Source: Vitrella brassicaformis
Lineage: Eukaryota > Sar > Vitrellaceae
DNA length: 64,000 bases
Assembly (NCBI GenBank): GCA_001179505.1
Contig: CDMY01000247.1
Coordinates: 65,958-129,957 of the forward strand
Direction of reading: 5' to 3'
Shown: one piece after another, positions 31,801-42,799 of the stretch
Layout of the letters: every line of letters starts with the position of its first letter
Position numbering within the stretch: the stretch's first letter is position 1
Made by a program: the position numbers and the translations under genes
Notes under the pieces: model-generated
The model's input: the letters and a program-made list of their open reading frames with translations, nothing else
Told to the model about the DNA's origin: nothing
Database searches by the model: none

Positions 31801-34494
31801 CGTGGCTCAGGAGGGCATGAAGCGGACGGTCAAGCCGGAGCCCAGCGATGCCCCCCACCACCATCCCCAGCAGCACGGCGAGCAGTCCGACGGGAGTGAG
31901 TGTGAGGATGAGGAGCAGCCGCTTCAGATGCGGCTGCACCGCGCCAATCTGGACCTCATGAAGCAGATGCGCAAGCGGGTCACCGACCGAGTCAGGGCCC
32001 TCACACCAGCCGACAAGGACCCCGTCTACCTGGGCATCTACATGAGCAACAAGAAGGCCGCCTTCTTCGCGTCCGTCAAAGAGGAGCCGGTGCCCTATGC
32101 ACAACAGAAGAAGGGACCGGCCAGACGCGTCGCTGAGCTGGGTACACACACACCACCCCACGCACACACGCACATGTATGACGATGGTCCATCTCACTCT
32201 CCCTTCCTCTGTCTGTGTGCCATGATGTCACTGTCTGTCAGGCTTGCGTGGTGCCTTTGCCATGGCGGCGTCGGATCGTGACCGGCTGGCCGATGCCGTG
32301 GGCATTCCCCGCCTGCCCGACCCGGCCACGTACGCTGACATCCTGGAGGAATTCGACAGCGGGAAGGACTCAGATGGACGCGCAGAGCCCAAGCAACCGA
32401 GCCAACCGCCTGTGAGTGGCTGAGAGATGCCGTCCGTGACGTCGCCCTTTCCTTTTCTCTGTCTATGTTGCCTTCAGCCTCCCGTCCGTGGTCGCAGCCG
32501 AGGTCGGGGTCGAGTGGGCCGTCCCCCCAAGATACGACGCGTTCCGCCTCTCGGCTTCGACCCCGATCGAGTGATCAAGCAGGAGAACGGGGAGGGGGTC
32601 GTCATGCGGGGCAGGGCAAGGGGCCGCGTGGGTCGGCCGCCCACAAGGAGCAGAGGTGGCCGGGGCGGCGGTGTGTCGACGCGAGGGAGGGCCAGGCGGT
32701 ATCGGGACAGTGAGTCAGATGAGGATGGGGAGGGGAGCGTGGATGACGCGGACTCCCTCTATGGCGCACCGGCGAGGCGCCAACGGGACGGCCGCACGAG
32801 CGCTGAGATGAAGGCTGAGATGGCCAAGCGCCTGCTGGCAGGAGATACGGAAGACATGGACATGGACCAATACACAGGTGGTCGGTCGGTGGACAACACA
32901 CGGCACAGACAGAGAGGCAGGATGCGACGTTGTGTTGTGTGTTGTGTGTCAGGCGGGGGCCGCAAGCGTCGGCGCAAGACGAAGCGTCACGAGTCGCCGA
33001 TGGACGTCGACTTCAGTGCATCAGGTGGGCAGGCACCGACGCCCTCGATGCGCATTTGACATGCACATGGTTTCTCCTTCAGTTGAGAAGAAAGGCAGCA
33101 TGTCGCCCTCCCGCACCGACGAGCGCATCCGTGCGGCCCGCATGGCGGCTGAGATGCCCCTCCCCACCACCTCTCTCTCCCTCGTCTCACCCTCACTCTC
33201 ATCCAAAGACTACCAGGCCTTCCTGAGCTTCATGCAGCAGAGGGAACAACAGCAGCAGCAGATGGCGGCAGGGGCGAGCACGGAGCTGGGTGGGCCGAGC
33301 CAGAATGATCCCTTCGCTCTGCCTGGCTGTAGTCGTGAGGATGGCCGTGTCGGCGTGTCCTCTGCGGCGGGTGACGGGGGCTCGCGAGGCGCCAGGGAGG
33401 AGCCACCCGGCTTCAAGTCGGTGTTTGTGCTTCCGTTGTGCCCGGCGGACGTCGGCAAACCCCAGTTCGACGGCAGACCGCCGCTGGTCCCTGCGTCACA
33501 TGTACCATCCGGCGGGTCGAGTATGGTTGAGTCGCCCTCCGGCCGACAGTCGTGGCTCGTGCCGCTCAAGCCTCCGACTACCAACCCGATCGTCGAGGGC
33601 CGGCGCCCAGAGCCTGCTGCGTCAGCGAGCGGGTGAGCGGGTCACGGGGCGAGACAGATGCAGGCTTGTGTGAAGTGGGTGGTGGTTTGTTTGTTTGAAA
33701 TGCAGTGTCGCTTTGTCTGCTCAACTGGCCCTCACTGACGGTATGGCTGGAGTGTCGGCGGACGCTGAGATGGGGAAGGAGGTTTGCCAGCTCAAAGGCG
33801 ACTGGACTGAGTACATCGGTGCCATGAAGGCCTCGCAGCGACCCGACCTGCTGGCTGTCGTGCCCTTCTTTGAACACGTGAGCAGCCCCATCTGCTGTCG
33901 TGCAGGTGGCCATCACACTGCATCTGTCCTGTCTGCAGGGTGAGGGTCAAGGTTTGCCTCCGAGTGAGGTGCTGGCGACTCTCCGCGACGACCGCACCGT
34001 GCTGTGTGATGCCATGGGTGTGGCACACCCCTCGACGCTTCTCGACCTTCTCGCCTTCCTCACGGCCGGTGGGGATGTCGGCAAGATGGACACCGGCATG
34101 GCGGCCGATGGGGAATTCGCGGCCCTCACCCAGATGGACGCCATGTGGCTGTCTCGCGCCCTCAAGGACCACAACGAGCAAAGCGATGCTCTCAAGATTG
34201 CCATTGAGCAACTGGCAGACACCATCACGAAGGCAAGCCAGGAAGCATTGGATGCAGTGCGGCACACGTGTGTCACAGTGTGTGTGGTGTGCATGTCAGT
34301 TGGAGATCTCTGGGTCGACTCTGTTGCGTCTGTTCAAGTACCGCAGCAGCGGGTCGTCCCCCCCGCAGCCGAGTGTGGAGGAGCAAGTGGTGCGTGAGAT
34401 GGGGGTGGAGCTGCCGCTGAGGGTCTACATCAAAGTCAGGCACATACTCAAGAACGCACTCAGAGACATAGGGGCGGTGGCCACGGCCGACTGA
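28814..34494 (+). CDS. large nuclear-type protein, two AP2-like repeats and AT-hooks
   Basis: One continuous model from ATG 28814 to TGA 34494. N-terminus Pro/Ala-rich, then FDAAYRKNPFPSDEKGRDTW joined to FKTQSFFKTIGKRTQREFLD, a basic coiled-coil stretch (LTLMIRNEKARLTELESSQK), and a long exon (about 30690-32140). That exon holds two about 100-residue repeats: LRLRALIPDRQPLGVCPW... WAKVRVCFNKVQTEYVNIKD... FPMREAYREAIKIRNNIA, and FIEQLRSLLPPEAPLGLSVV... FPSLREAVECAVEKRNAKAA, each ending D(T/V)xDWxKxE. A hydrophobic-basic strand pattern followed by an Ala/Arg helix resembles AP2 (ApiAP2) domains; this is an inference. Two AT-hooks follow (RGRGRVGRPPK and RGRVGRPPT), then acidic, Gln-rich and Leu-rich helical regions. 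One intron starts with GC (34233). It could be two adjacent genes joined near 30640, but the junction keeps frame. Likely DNA-binding. Confidence 0.65.
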
Positions 34495-35135
34495 CTGATT
34501 GAGACGCCACGTCCGCACAGTTTTTTTCCTATGGATGTGTCAAGCATGGCGCCTTCGTGATTGACTCGTTTGTGGCCCGATGAACTTTCTGGGGCTGGAT
34601 CGGCGATGAGTGTGGATGAACGTTTTTTCCCAGCGATTCTTTGTTTCCTCGTGGCAGTGAAGACTTGAAATACCACCGTCCAACCTTTGTTTGAACGGCA
34701 GACCATGGCCATGTAACAACACAAATCCATGAGGACATCACAAGCACTTGCACACGATGTGTGTGTGTATGGTGCACACATCCATCCATCCATCGATGCC
34801 CATTTCGTTCGGCTCCCATTTCTTAGCGATCGACGAGTTCATTCGAATCCACTGTTCAGTTCAGGTACTTCCGTCCGTCCGTCCGTCAAGCCAAAAGGCG
34901 TGTCTTGGCGGGGCGAGCAAAGACACAGACATTATGCATGCAAATCTGATCAGCCAGTCTGTCTGTCGACTGTACACGCAGTCAATGTACATATGCACAA
35001 CAGAAAAACAGGCAGCTAGCAAGGCCTCTCAACTCCCTTGCCCTCCCCTGTCAGCCCTTCCCTCAGGTAGCCTGCACTCGCCTCCCTCCCTCGCCCCCTG
35101 CATGCCTCCCCGCCCTCCATTGGTGTATTGATTGA
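34495..35135. other. intergenic, converging 3' ends
   Basis: Lies between the ends of the AP2-like gene (+) and the HPt gene (-). Contains TCCA and TCCG runs (34778-34795, 34868-34885). No gene seen. Confidence 0.5.
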
Positions 35136-35713
35136 TTATCCAGCCGTGATTCTGTCGAGTTCGTCTTTGGCCTCTGTGCTGACTGTCCTGAAGTCATCGA
35201 TGAGTTGTGGGAGGGAGTCGAGCTGGTTCTTGTCCACCGCCAACTGAATGGCCTCGCACGTCCTCTGCAGATGATCCGCTGCCGCATACCTGAGGGAGGG
35301 ATCCATCGACGGGTGGATGACATGACATACACGAGGGCAAGGTGTTGCTGTGGGATGTGTGTGTACGAGGCTGACCCTGATGAGCCCTTGAGGGCGTGGG
35401 CGTCTTTTCGCATCGTCTGGTAGTCCTTCTTGTCCCATGCACTCAAGATGCTCGCGACCTTCGTCTGAGTGTCAGCAGACAAACAGCGACCACACAGACG
35501 AGAAAGAAAAACAAATCATGAAATCATCAATCGATGACTTTGCGTGCATCGTGCATCCTTCCTTTGATCAATTCCATTCTGTGGGCTCCTGTCCTGCCAC
35601 GCAACGCAGCTTACTTGGAGTTCTTCCTTGTATCTGCCCAGCAGCATGAGGAAGGTCTCCTCGTCGCCTATTATCTCCGCCCCCTTGCCGATGTCAAAGT
35701 GCTTGTACGACAT
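35136..35713 (-). CDS. stand-alone histidine phosphotransfer (HPt) protein
   Basis: Three exons (35713-35615, 35464-35367, 35289-35136) give 116 residues from ATG to TAA, the usual size of single-domain HPt proteins. The phospho-acceptor motif is in MRKDAHALKGSSGSA with His near residue 56; flanking helices read FDIGKGAEIIGDEETFLMLL, ADHLQRTCEAIQLAVD and LPQLIDDFRTVSTEAKDELD. HPt proteins pass phosphate between hybrid sensor kinases and response regulators in multistep phosphorelays; no partner lies in this window. There is no signal or membrane segment, so it should be cytosolic/nuclear. It is head to head with the glucan dikinase (385 bp between ATGs). Confidence 0.88.
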
Positions 35714-36097
35714 CGACGGATGGACAGGTGGCCACACACCTTCAGGGGACCGACGACGATGAGCAACGACGCAGAGAGCAACCAGGGCGGGAAGTCTTCG
35801 CTTTTTTCACTGAAGAGCACTCAGCAGCACTGCAGGGGGTCGCCAGGACGTGCTGGGACGCCTCAAATTATGATTTTCATCTCCTCCCTCTTTTCAACAG
35901 TTACACGCACCCTAAATCACCACTGGTCGAGATCTTCGTGGCAAAATTGGCCTCAAGCGCCTTCCGGCGTAGCCCTCACGCGAGCCATCAGGTGTGTAGC
36001 TTGTTGAGCGGCTTTGTCCTGATCACAGAGAGCGTCATCCGGCGCTCGCCCCCTCCGTCGCTCCCCTGTTGGCCATCTCGGCTGAGTGGCTCCTGCG
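35714..36097. other. divergent promoter region, HPt / glucan water dikinase
   Basis: No gene seen. Short frames here are not supported by domain or splice logic. It probably holds both promoters. Confidence 0.4.
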
Positions 36098-39000
36098 ATG
36101 TTTTCCTGGTTTCGCAGGGGCAACAATGAGGCCAAGAAGAGGACGGCTGTGTCGATATACCACTACCAGCTCTCGGACGTGAAGAGCCTCCGCGCTGAGG
36201 TGGTGGTGCTGCCCAATGGCAACGTCGAGTGCACCTTCATTGCATCCCATGACGACCTGGTAAGGGGCACACACCATGCTCATGCACAAGTCGGCCTTGT
36301 GTGGTCACCCTCTTGTCCTGTGTGTGTTGTCATGTCATGTGACGTCAGTTGCTTCACTGGGGGGTCCAGTGGCCTCACTCGCACTGGGAGTACCCGCCCT
36401 GCCCCCTCCCGCCCAACTCACGGTCGCACCATGGTCGGGCCATGCAGAGCAAGCTCAAGCGCAACGCCGACGACAAGCACCCCGACAAACCTGCCGTCAC
36501 CGTCACTTTCACACCGCCAGACATCCCACTCGCCGCTGTCTGGGCCGTGCAGGACCGCTCATCACGCGACTGGTACGCCTACACCCACTCGACAATAGTG
36601 CAGCATTCCTACGCCCTGATTCGTGTGTGCAGGTACAACAATCACCAGAGGAACTTCGTGTGTCCGCTCAAGGAGGGCGTGTCGGCTGAGGGGGCCGTGG
36701 AGCCCGCCGGCGTCAAGAAGGAGGTCAGGTGGGTAGAGCAGAAGGTCAAGTCGGCGCGTGTCGAGGCGCTGGGGCGCGCCACCCCTCCCCGGACGAACGT
36801 GGTGCCCGCCACCAGTGGCGCGAGCCACCACCACGGGCCGGACGAGTCGTCGCCTACGATGAGCGAGAAGGAGAGGGCGTGGGTGAAGCTCGAGGACCCC
36901 GCCAAGAGGGAGAGGGCCCTGCTGCCCAAGAACGACAAGATTATCGTCTCCAAACCTCTCACCCTCTGCTTGCCCCCCGACGTCAGATCCATAGCCAACG
37001 GATACACCATCAAGCCCGAACCGGTATGCAGCAACACACACTCGCACACACGCAGAGTGTGGTCGTCGCTCATCGGTTCTTTGTGCTTGTTGTTTTGTGG
37101 GCAGATGATCGACCTGAAGCCGCCCACACCGAAGCCCACCCACAAGCGGACCCACTCGCACACCCATACGCCCACACAGCCGCCCGTGAGCGCGTCAGCG
37201 GACAGCCTGCAGAAGGAGATGGCCCTCCACTGCAAAGCCCCACTCGCCGAGCGATGCCGCTTCTCCATCACATACGAGGGCGCCACCATGCCCTCGGCCA
37301 TCGGCGCCAAGCAAGGGGCCTCACTGGTCATCGTCGCCCCGTCTGCCGGCGATCGGTCGCCTTGTGATGCGTATCGGTTTGTGATCCTGACGGACTACTT
37401 GCCTGAGAGTCGGCTGTTTTTGCACTGGGGTGCGAGGTTCGACGACAGCGGTGACGCGTGGCAGACGACGCCCGAGAGCTACTGGCCCGAGAGGACTAGG
37501 GAAGACATGGGAGGTGAGACGGATCCAGAGGGAGGGAGAGGGAAAGAAGCGATGGCATAGTGATGGTTTTGGTGTCATGTTTGTTGTGCGTCAGCCATAG
37601 AGAGTGACTTCTTTGGTGGCAAGAACGTTGGCGTACTCAAGATAGAATTCGAGCTGCCGGTAAGCGAAACACCGACCACATACTCCTCCCTATCTATGTA
37701 TGCCCCCCCATGTTCTCTTCTTCTCTTCCCGCAGCTGCCCCACGGCGACCACTCGCATTGGGTAAATCAGATCCAGTTTGTCCTCAGAGACGGGTGGCGG
37801 TGGATGAAGAACGGTGACAATGACTTCACCCTAGACATCTCGAGACCCTCAGGACACGGGCACCATGAAGGACCGCCACAGCGCAGGGCATCCTCACGCA
37901 CCGACACCCACCATGCCGATACCCACCAGCAGCAGCAGGAGGATGTGGCTGAGCAGCAGCAGCAGCAGCAGCAGTCGGTGCGCGCGCGCACCCCGCCCCC
38001 CGCCGTCAAGATGCCCGATGCCGTCCCGCCAGCTGCGAGCAACTTCTCCGGCTTCAGCGCAGTGCCCCTTACGCATGGGGCCAACCACCACGACGTCGAG
38101 AACTTTCAACACACCTCCGGATGGCTCGGTGAGGGGGAACAACGAGACAGGAGAGAAAGGAATCCGACAACCTTTCCCCATTCATGTGTTGGGTGTGCCT
38201 TGCCTGTGTCAATCCAATCAGTTGACACCATTTGCCATCGCGAGAACGAGGCGCGTCGTTCGCTGATGCACCGCTTCACGATCCTGAACGAGCAGATGCG
38301 CAACATCCGGGACAACAGCGGCGGGCTGACGCCGCCCCAGTGGCACTTCCGGCAGAACCTGCTGTGCCTCATGGCGTGGGCGAGGTACTACGCCGTGCGG
38401 CAGCTGGTGTGGAACCACAACTACAACGTCAAGCCGCGGGAGATCAGCTCGGCACAGGAGGCCCTCATCTACACGTGTGCTGACATGTAAGCCGACAACA
38501 AACACCCACACAGGCACTCACCTATTGGCAGCGGTGGATACGTAAATGGATTGTATTTTGTGATCGTGTCTGTTGCCGTTGTGATAACTCAGCTTCAAGT
38601 CGTTGAGCTGTGGTGACGATTTGTCGGTTGAGTGCCGCGAGGTGCTGCGGCTGTTCTTCAGACAGATCGGCCGGGGAGGACAGGGCAACCAGGTGGGTGG
38701 GTGGATGGGCGAGGGCCGGGGAAGGAAACACTAGACAAGTGCGGAAATGCTGTCTGTCTGTCTGTCTGTCTCATATTCGCATCAGGGTCAGCGCATCCGT
38801 GACGAGATTCTGGTCCTGCAGCGCGAAACGGACACCAAAGGAGGTGTGTAATGCGCCACACCGCACCGCGCCACGCCCACATTCATCCATCTTTCCATCT
38901 GTGTCTGCGTGTGGGTGCTGATGTATTGTATGCAGGCATGATGGAGGAGTGGCACCAGAAGATCCACAATAACACCTCCGCCGACGACATCGGCATCTGC

Positions 39001-42000
39001 CTCGCCCTCCTCGCTTACGCCCAGGACCTCGACATCAACAAATACTGGGCCACGCTGCAACAACACGGCATCGACCGCAACAGGCTCGCCTCATACGACC
39101 GGGCCATCTGCAGCGAGCCACACTTCAGGAAGGACCAGCAGCGGGGCCTCATCGACGGGCTCACACGATACCTCCGCACCCTCAAGGCCGTCCATGCGGG
39201 CGCTGACATGGAAGCCGCAGCAACACGGTATTCCCCCACGCACAGACAGCGCAACGCACCTAAAGCGAAACGATCTCTCGCTCTGTCTGGCTGTTTGCAG
39301 CATGTTGGGGTACGACGCTGGCGAGTGTCTGGGCAAGGTGACCAAGCAGGACCCATCTCGGTGGCTGCAGCTGGTGCCCGACCTGGAGATCCGTCTGCAC
39401 CACCTCCTGGCCCTCCACCGCGAGATGTCTGGGGTGAGTCAGCGGCGCCCCGACGACGCTGCTGGACGGCCGGACAGCGAGGGGATGGTGGCCGTGACGC
39501 AGAGGCTCGACTACATGGTGGCCGCGACCGCACTGAGGGAATACCTCGGGTGGACCCTCCATGAGCCATCAGGTGGGCTCAATCAGAGCATCCACTCATC
39601 TGATTCTCTGGATGAATGGATGGTCTTGTGTGTGTCAGAGCTCAAGTACCAGCAGCAGTATCGTGTGATTGTCGAGGACAAGCAGCGGATGGCGGCAACA
39701 GACAGGGGCGTCAAGAGAGGGGCCGGTGGGGCCCGCAAGCAAACCGACGTTGCGGCCGTGTGGAGCCAGGGGAACGTCGATTACGAGGGCTCTCGGCTGC
39801 GATCGAGTTTGGGACAGGTCAAGCACGCGCTGAACGACTCGACTCTGCTGCTGGACATACTCTTCCTTGACATGGCACTCGAAGATGAGGTGGGTCAGAA
39901 TCAGAGGAGGCAACGGAGGAGGTGCGGTCACCGTTGCCCGTCTGGTGTTTTCAGATTCGCACAGCTGGTGAGGGCTGCGCCTCGTTCACGTCGATGAACC
40001 ACGGACACAACCTGTCGCCCGCAGCCATGCAGGAACGACTCAAAGTGGTCAGTCAGTCAGCACGCGCCCCCTCACACCGATCACCACCTACACATAAGGA
40101 TTCTCTCTCTCTCTTATCTCCTTCTCTCCAGGCTGTGGCCGTCTCTGAGTGGCTGATTGTCAACACTGCCCTAACGATGAAGAGCCTCCACACCGACGCA
40201 TCTAAGGCGCACAAGGCCGACGAGCTGCAGACCCTCGGCCACTGCCTGGGCGGCTGGCGGGCCCTCTACCGCGACCAGCCGGCGGGGCTGCAGGGCGGCC
40301 TGCGCCTCCGGGGCATCTGCGAGCGGCTGGAGCTGTGGATGCAGGACGAGGGGCATCGGCTGACGTCACTGCTGCAGCCGTCTGGACAGGTCGTGGGAGA
40401 TGCGCTGCAATGCGATAGGTGGGTACCTGGCTGACAGAGAGTACGGGGCATGCGTGACATGATCGTTCTGCGACTTTGCTGCACATGCCAGGCACGTTGT
40501 TGGTACGTATGCCGAGGAGCTCCTGCGCGGCTCTTTGCTAGCGGCCATCTCGGGGAGCATCGAACGCATAGTGCAGGTGAGGAAGAGTCACAGACACCAT
40601 GCCATGATGGCCAGTACGCCACTGGAATCCTTCCCCGGTTCGCAGGGCGGTCGTCGTGTGTTTGGCTTCTCGCCATGGGAGTTGATTAGTGCGGTCAAGG
40701 ATGGCGTCACGGGTGACGTCAGGGAATGCAACAACCTCGCCGACGTACAATTCGAGCGGTGAGCTGCAACAGTCAGGATGTCACTTGTCAGGTCTTCATG
40801 GGTACGTGTGTGTGTCAGGTATGAGCATGCGACCATATTGATAGCGTGGCGCATGACGGGCGGCGAGGAGATCCCCATCGGGTGTGCGTCCCTCATCACG
40901 CCGTCATCTGTCGACATCCTCAGCCACTCGGCGGTGAGGTCGCACCATATGCGGCACGCACAATGCACCCTGCAACCTTTTTATTCCTCTGTGTGTGTCT
41001 GTGTGTGTTTTGCAGGTCCGCAGCCGTAATGCGGGGGTGTTGTTGGCTTCCTGCAGCGACGAGTCGACGCTCAGGCGGCTGGTGGACGACATCAAGGGCA
41101 AACGGCAACACCACGAGAGCGTTCATGCCAGGTGAGGGGACACAAACAACACACACGGCATAACACAGCACGGCACGGCCGAATGGTTGTATCACTCACT
41201 GTCGGCCTCTGCGTGTGATGTGTGCAGTTGGTCAGATTCCGACGGCGGTCAGATTATTTTTCATCCCTGCGCCGGACAGCCGGCCCACAAGTCGGACAAC
41301 ACCAACAACGCCGCCCTCTTCGCCGGTCTTACTAGAAGAGACCTCCAGGTAACGATGACAGACAACACATCCAAACACCCAGACAACCGAACCACACATC
41401 TTCTCGCCCCCTCTCTGTGTGTCTGTCCGTTGCAGAAACCTCGCGTCCCCAAGCTGCCCCTCGGCTGCACGCCCCATTTCCCCCCTCTCGGCGAGGCCCT
41501 GGCGGCCCACCTGCTCCCGCTCAACGCCCAGTTCAGCAAACATGAGCTGCTGGGGGCCAAGGCGAGGAACCTTCACACGCTGGCCTCGACGGTCGGCACC
41601 CGGCTGCCCACGCCGGCGTCGGTGTCGCTGCCTCTGGGTGTGTGCGAGGAGGTGGCCATGACGGACTCGGCCAACCGCAAGGCCTGGGATGAGGTCAGAC
41701 GGCTGGAGCCGATCGTCATCGAGAAACTGCACAATGGAGATGTGAGCACTAACGAGAGAGAAGAGGGGATCGGTCCTGCATGAGTGTTTTGTTCTTTTTT
41801 GGGTTTTAGAATTGTTCCGACGAGCTCAAGACTCTTCGCAAGCTGACGCTGTCCCTGTCGGTGCCGTCTGCGGCCCAGCTGTGCAAGAGCATCCTCTCCC
41901 ACCTCAACGTGCAGCCCGTCAGCGACACCCGCGCCCTGGGCAACCACCTCTGGAAGGCCATCAAGGAGGTCTGGGCGTCCAAGTACAACGACCGCGCAGT

Positions 42001-42799
42001 CATCGGCTGCTACCGGGCCGGCATCGACCCCATGGGTGTCCGGCTGGCCGTCCTCATCCAGCCGATCGTCCCGGCCGTCGTGGCCTTCGTGCTGCACACG
42101 CGCCATCCCGGGATGGAGCACGACGCCCACGACTGGGTGTATGGCGAGGCGGTGCAGGGGCTCGGTGAGGCGCTCGTGTCCAACGAGCCTGGCCGGGCGC
42201 TTGGGTTTGCGGTGCGCAAGTCGAACCCGAGGGAGGTGAAGGTGACGTCTTGGTGGAGCAAGCGGAAGGCGCTGAGGGTGCAGAAACACAATGTGGGGGG
42301 GCAGGACGCGCCCACCTTCATCTGCAGGTGAGACAGTGAGAGTGAGGGAGTGGGATACGTGACAAACAAACATGGCGGGAGTGGAGTGCACCATTCTGCT
42401 GTTGGTAGGTCTGACTCCACTGCTGAGGATTTGGAGGGCCATGCGGGAGCAGGCCTCTATGACTCTATCATCGCCCCTGAGGTACACACCACACCCAAAC
42501 AGACACGGGACACTCCCAAAACCCTCATCGTCTTTCTGCTCTCTTGTTTTCAGGGCGGCGTCTCGTGGGATATGGTCGACCTGACGAAGGAGCCCTTCCG
42601 CGACCCACAGCGCAGCCCCGGCCCCCTAGTGGGCCACGCCGCCCTGCCCATGACACTTGATGAGCTAGCGGGGAAGCTGTGCGACGTGGCCAAGACAGTT
42701 GAGGAGAGCTGCCACGGTCGCCCGCAGGACGTAGAGGGGGTCGTGACGGAGACGGGCGAGGTGGTGATTGTGCAGACCAGGCCACAGGTGGGCATCTAG
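36098..42799 (+). CDS. GWD: alpha-glucan water dikinase
   Basis: Adds the beta-phosphate of ATP to glucose units of starch, opening the granule for breakdown. Roughly 22 or more exons from ATG 36098 to TAG 42797-42799 encode roughly 1,500-1,700 residues, in the family range. Order: a first CBM45 starch-binding module (LLHWGVQWPHSHWEYPP, exon from 36349, then RDWYNNHQRNF), a linker, a second CBM45 (LFLHWGARFDDSGDAW, WPERTRED, then WVNQIQFVLRDGWRWMKNG), a Gln/His-rich linker (37925-37975), the GWD signature EEWHQKIHNNTSADDIGICL (from 38945), the phosphohistidine segment DILSHSAVRSRNAGVLLASC (catalytic His, about 40915-41055) and the C-terminal ATP-grasp part (HELLGAKARNLHTLAS ... LIQPIVPAVVAFVLHTRHPG ... 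GEVVIVQTRPQV). No plastid presequence is visible, consistent with cytosolic starch of red-algal-plastid alveolates (inference). The short basic start MFSWFRRGNNEAKK is the only candidate for targeting. Confidence 0.92.

Noticed and set aside
34845-34870. TTCGAATCCAC as a tRNA T-arm
   Set aside because: No acceptor, D-arm or anticodon arm pairs with it at the right distance.
35516-36129. Plus-strand frames between the HPt and dikinase starts
   Set aside because: Antisense to HPt exon 1 or unsupported spacer; no domain and no link to the dikinase ATG.
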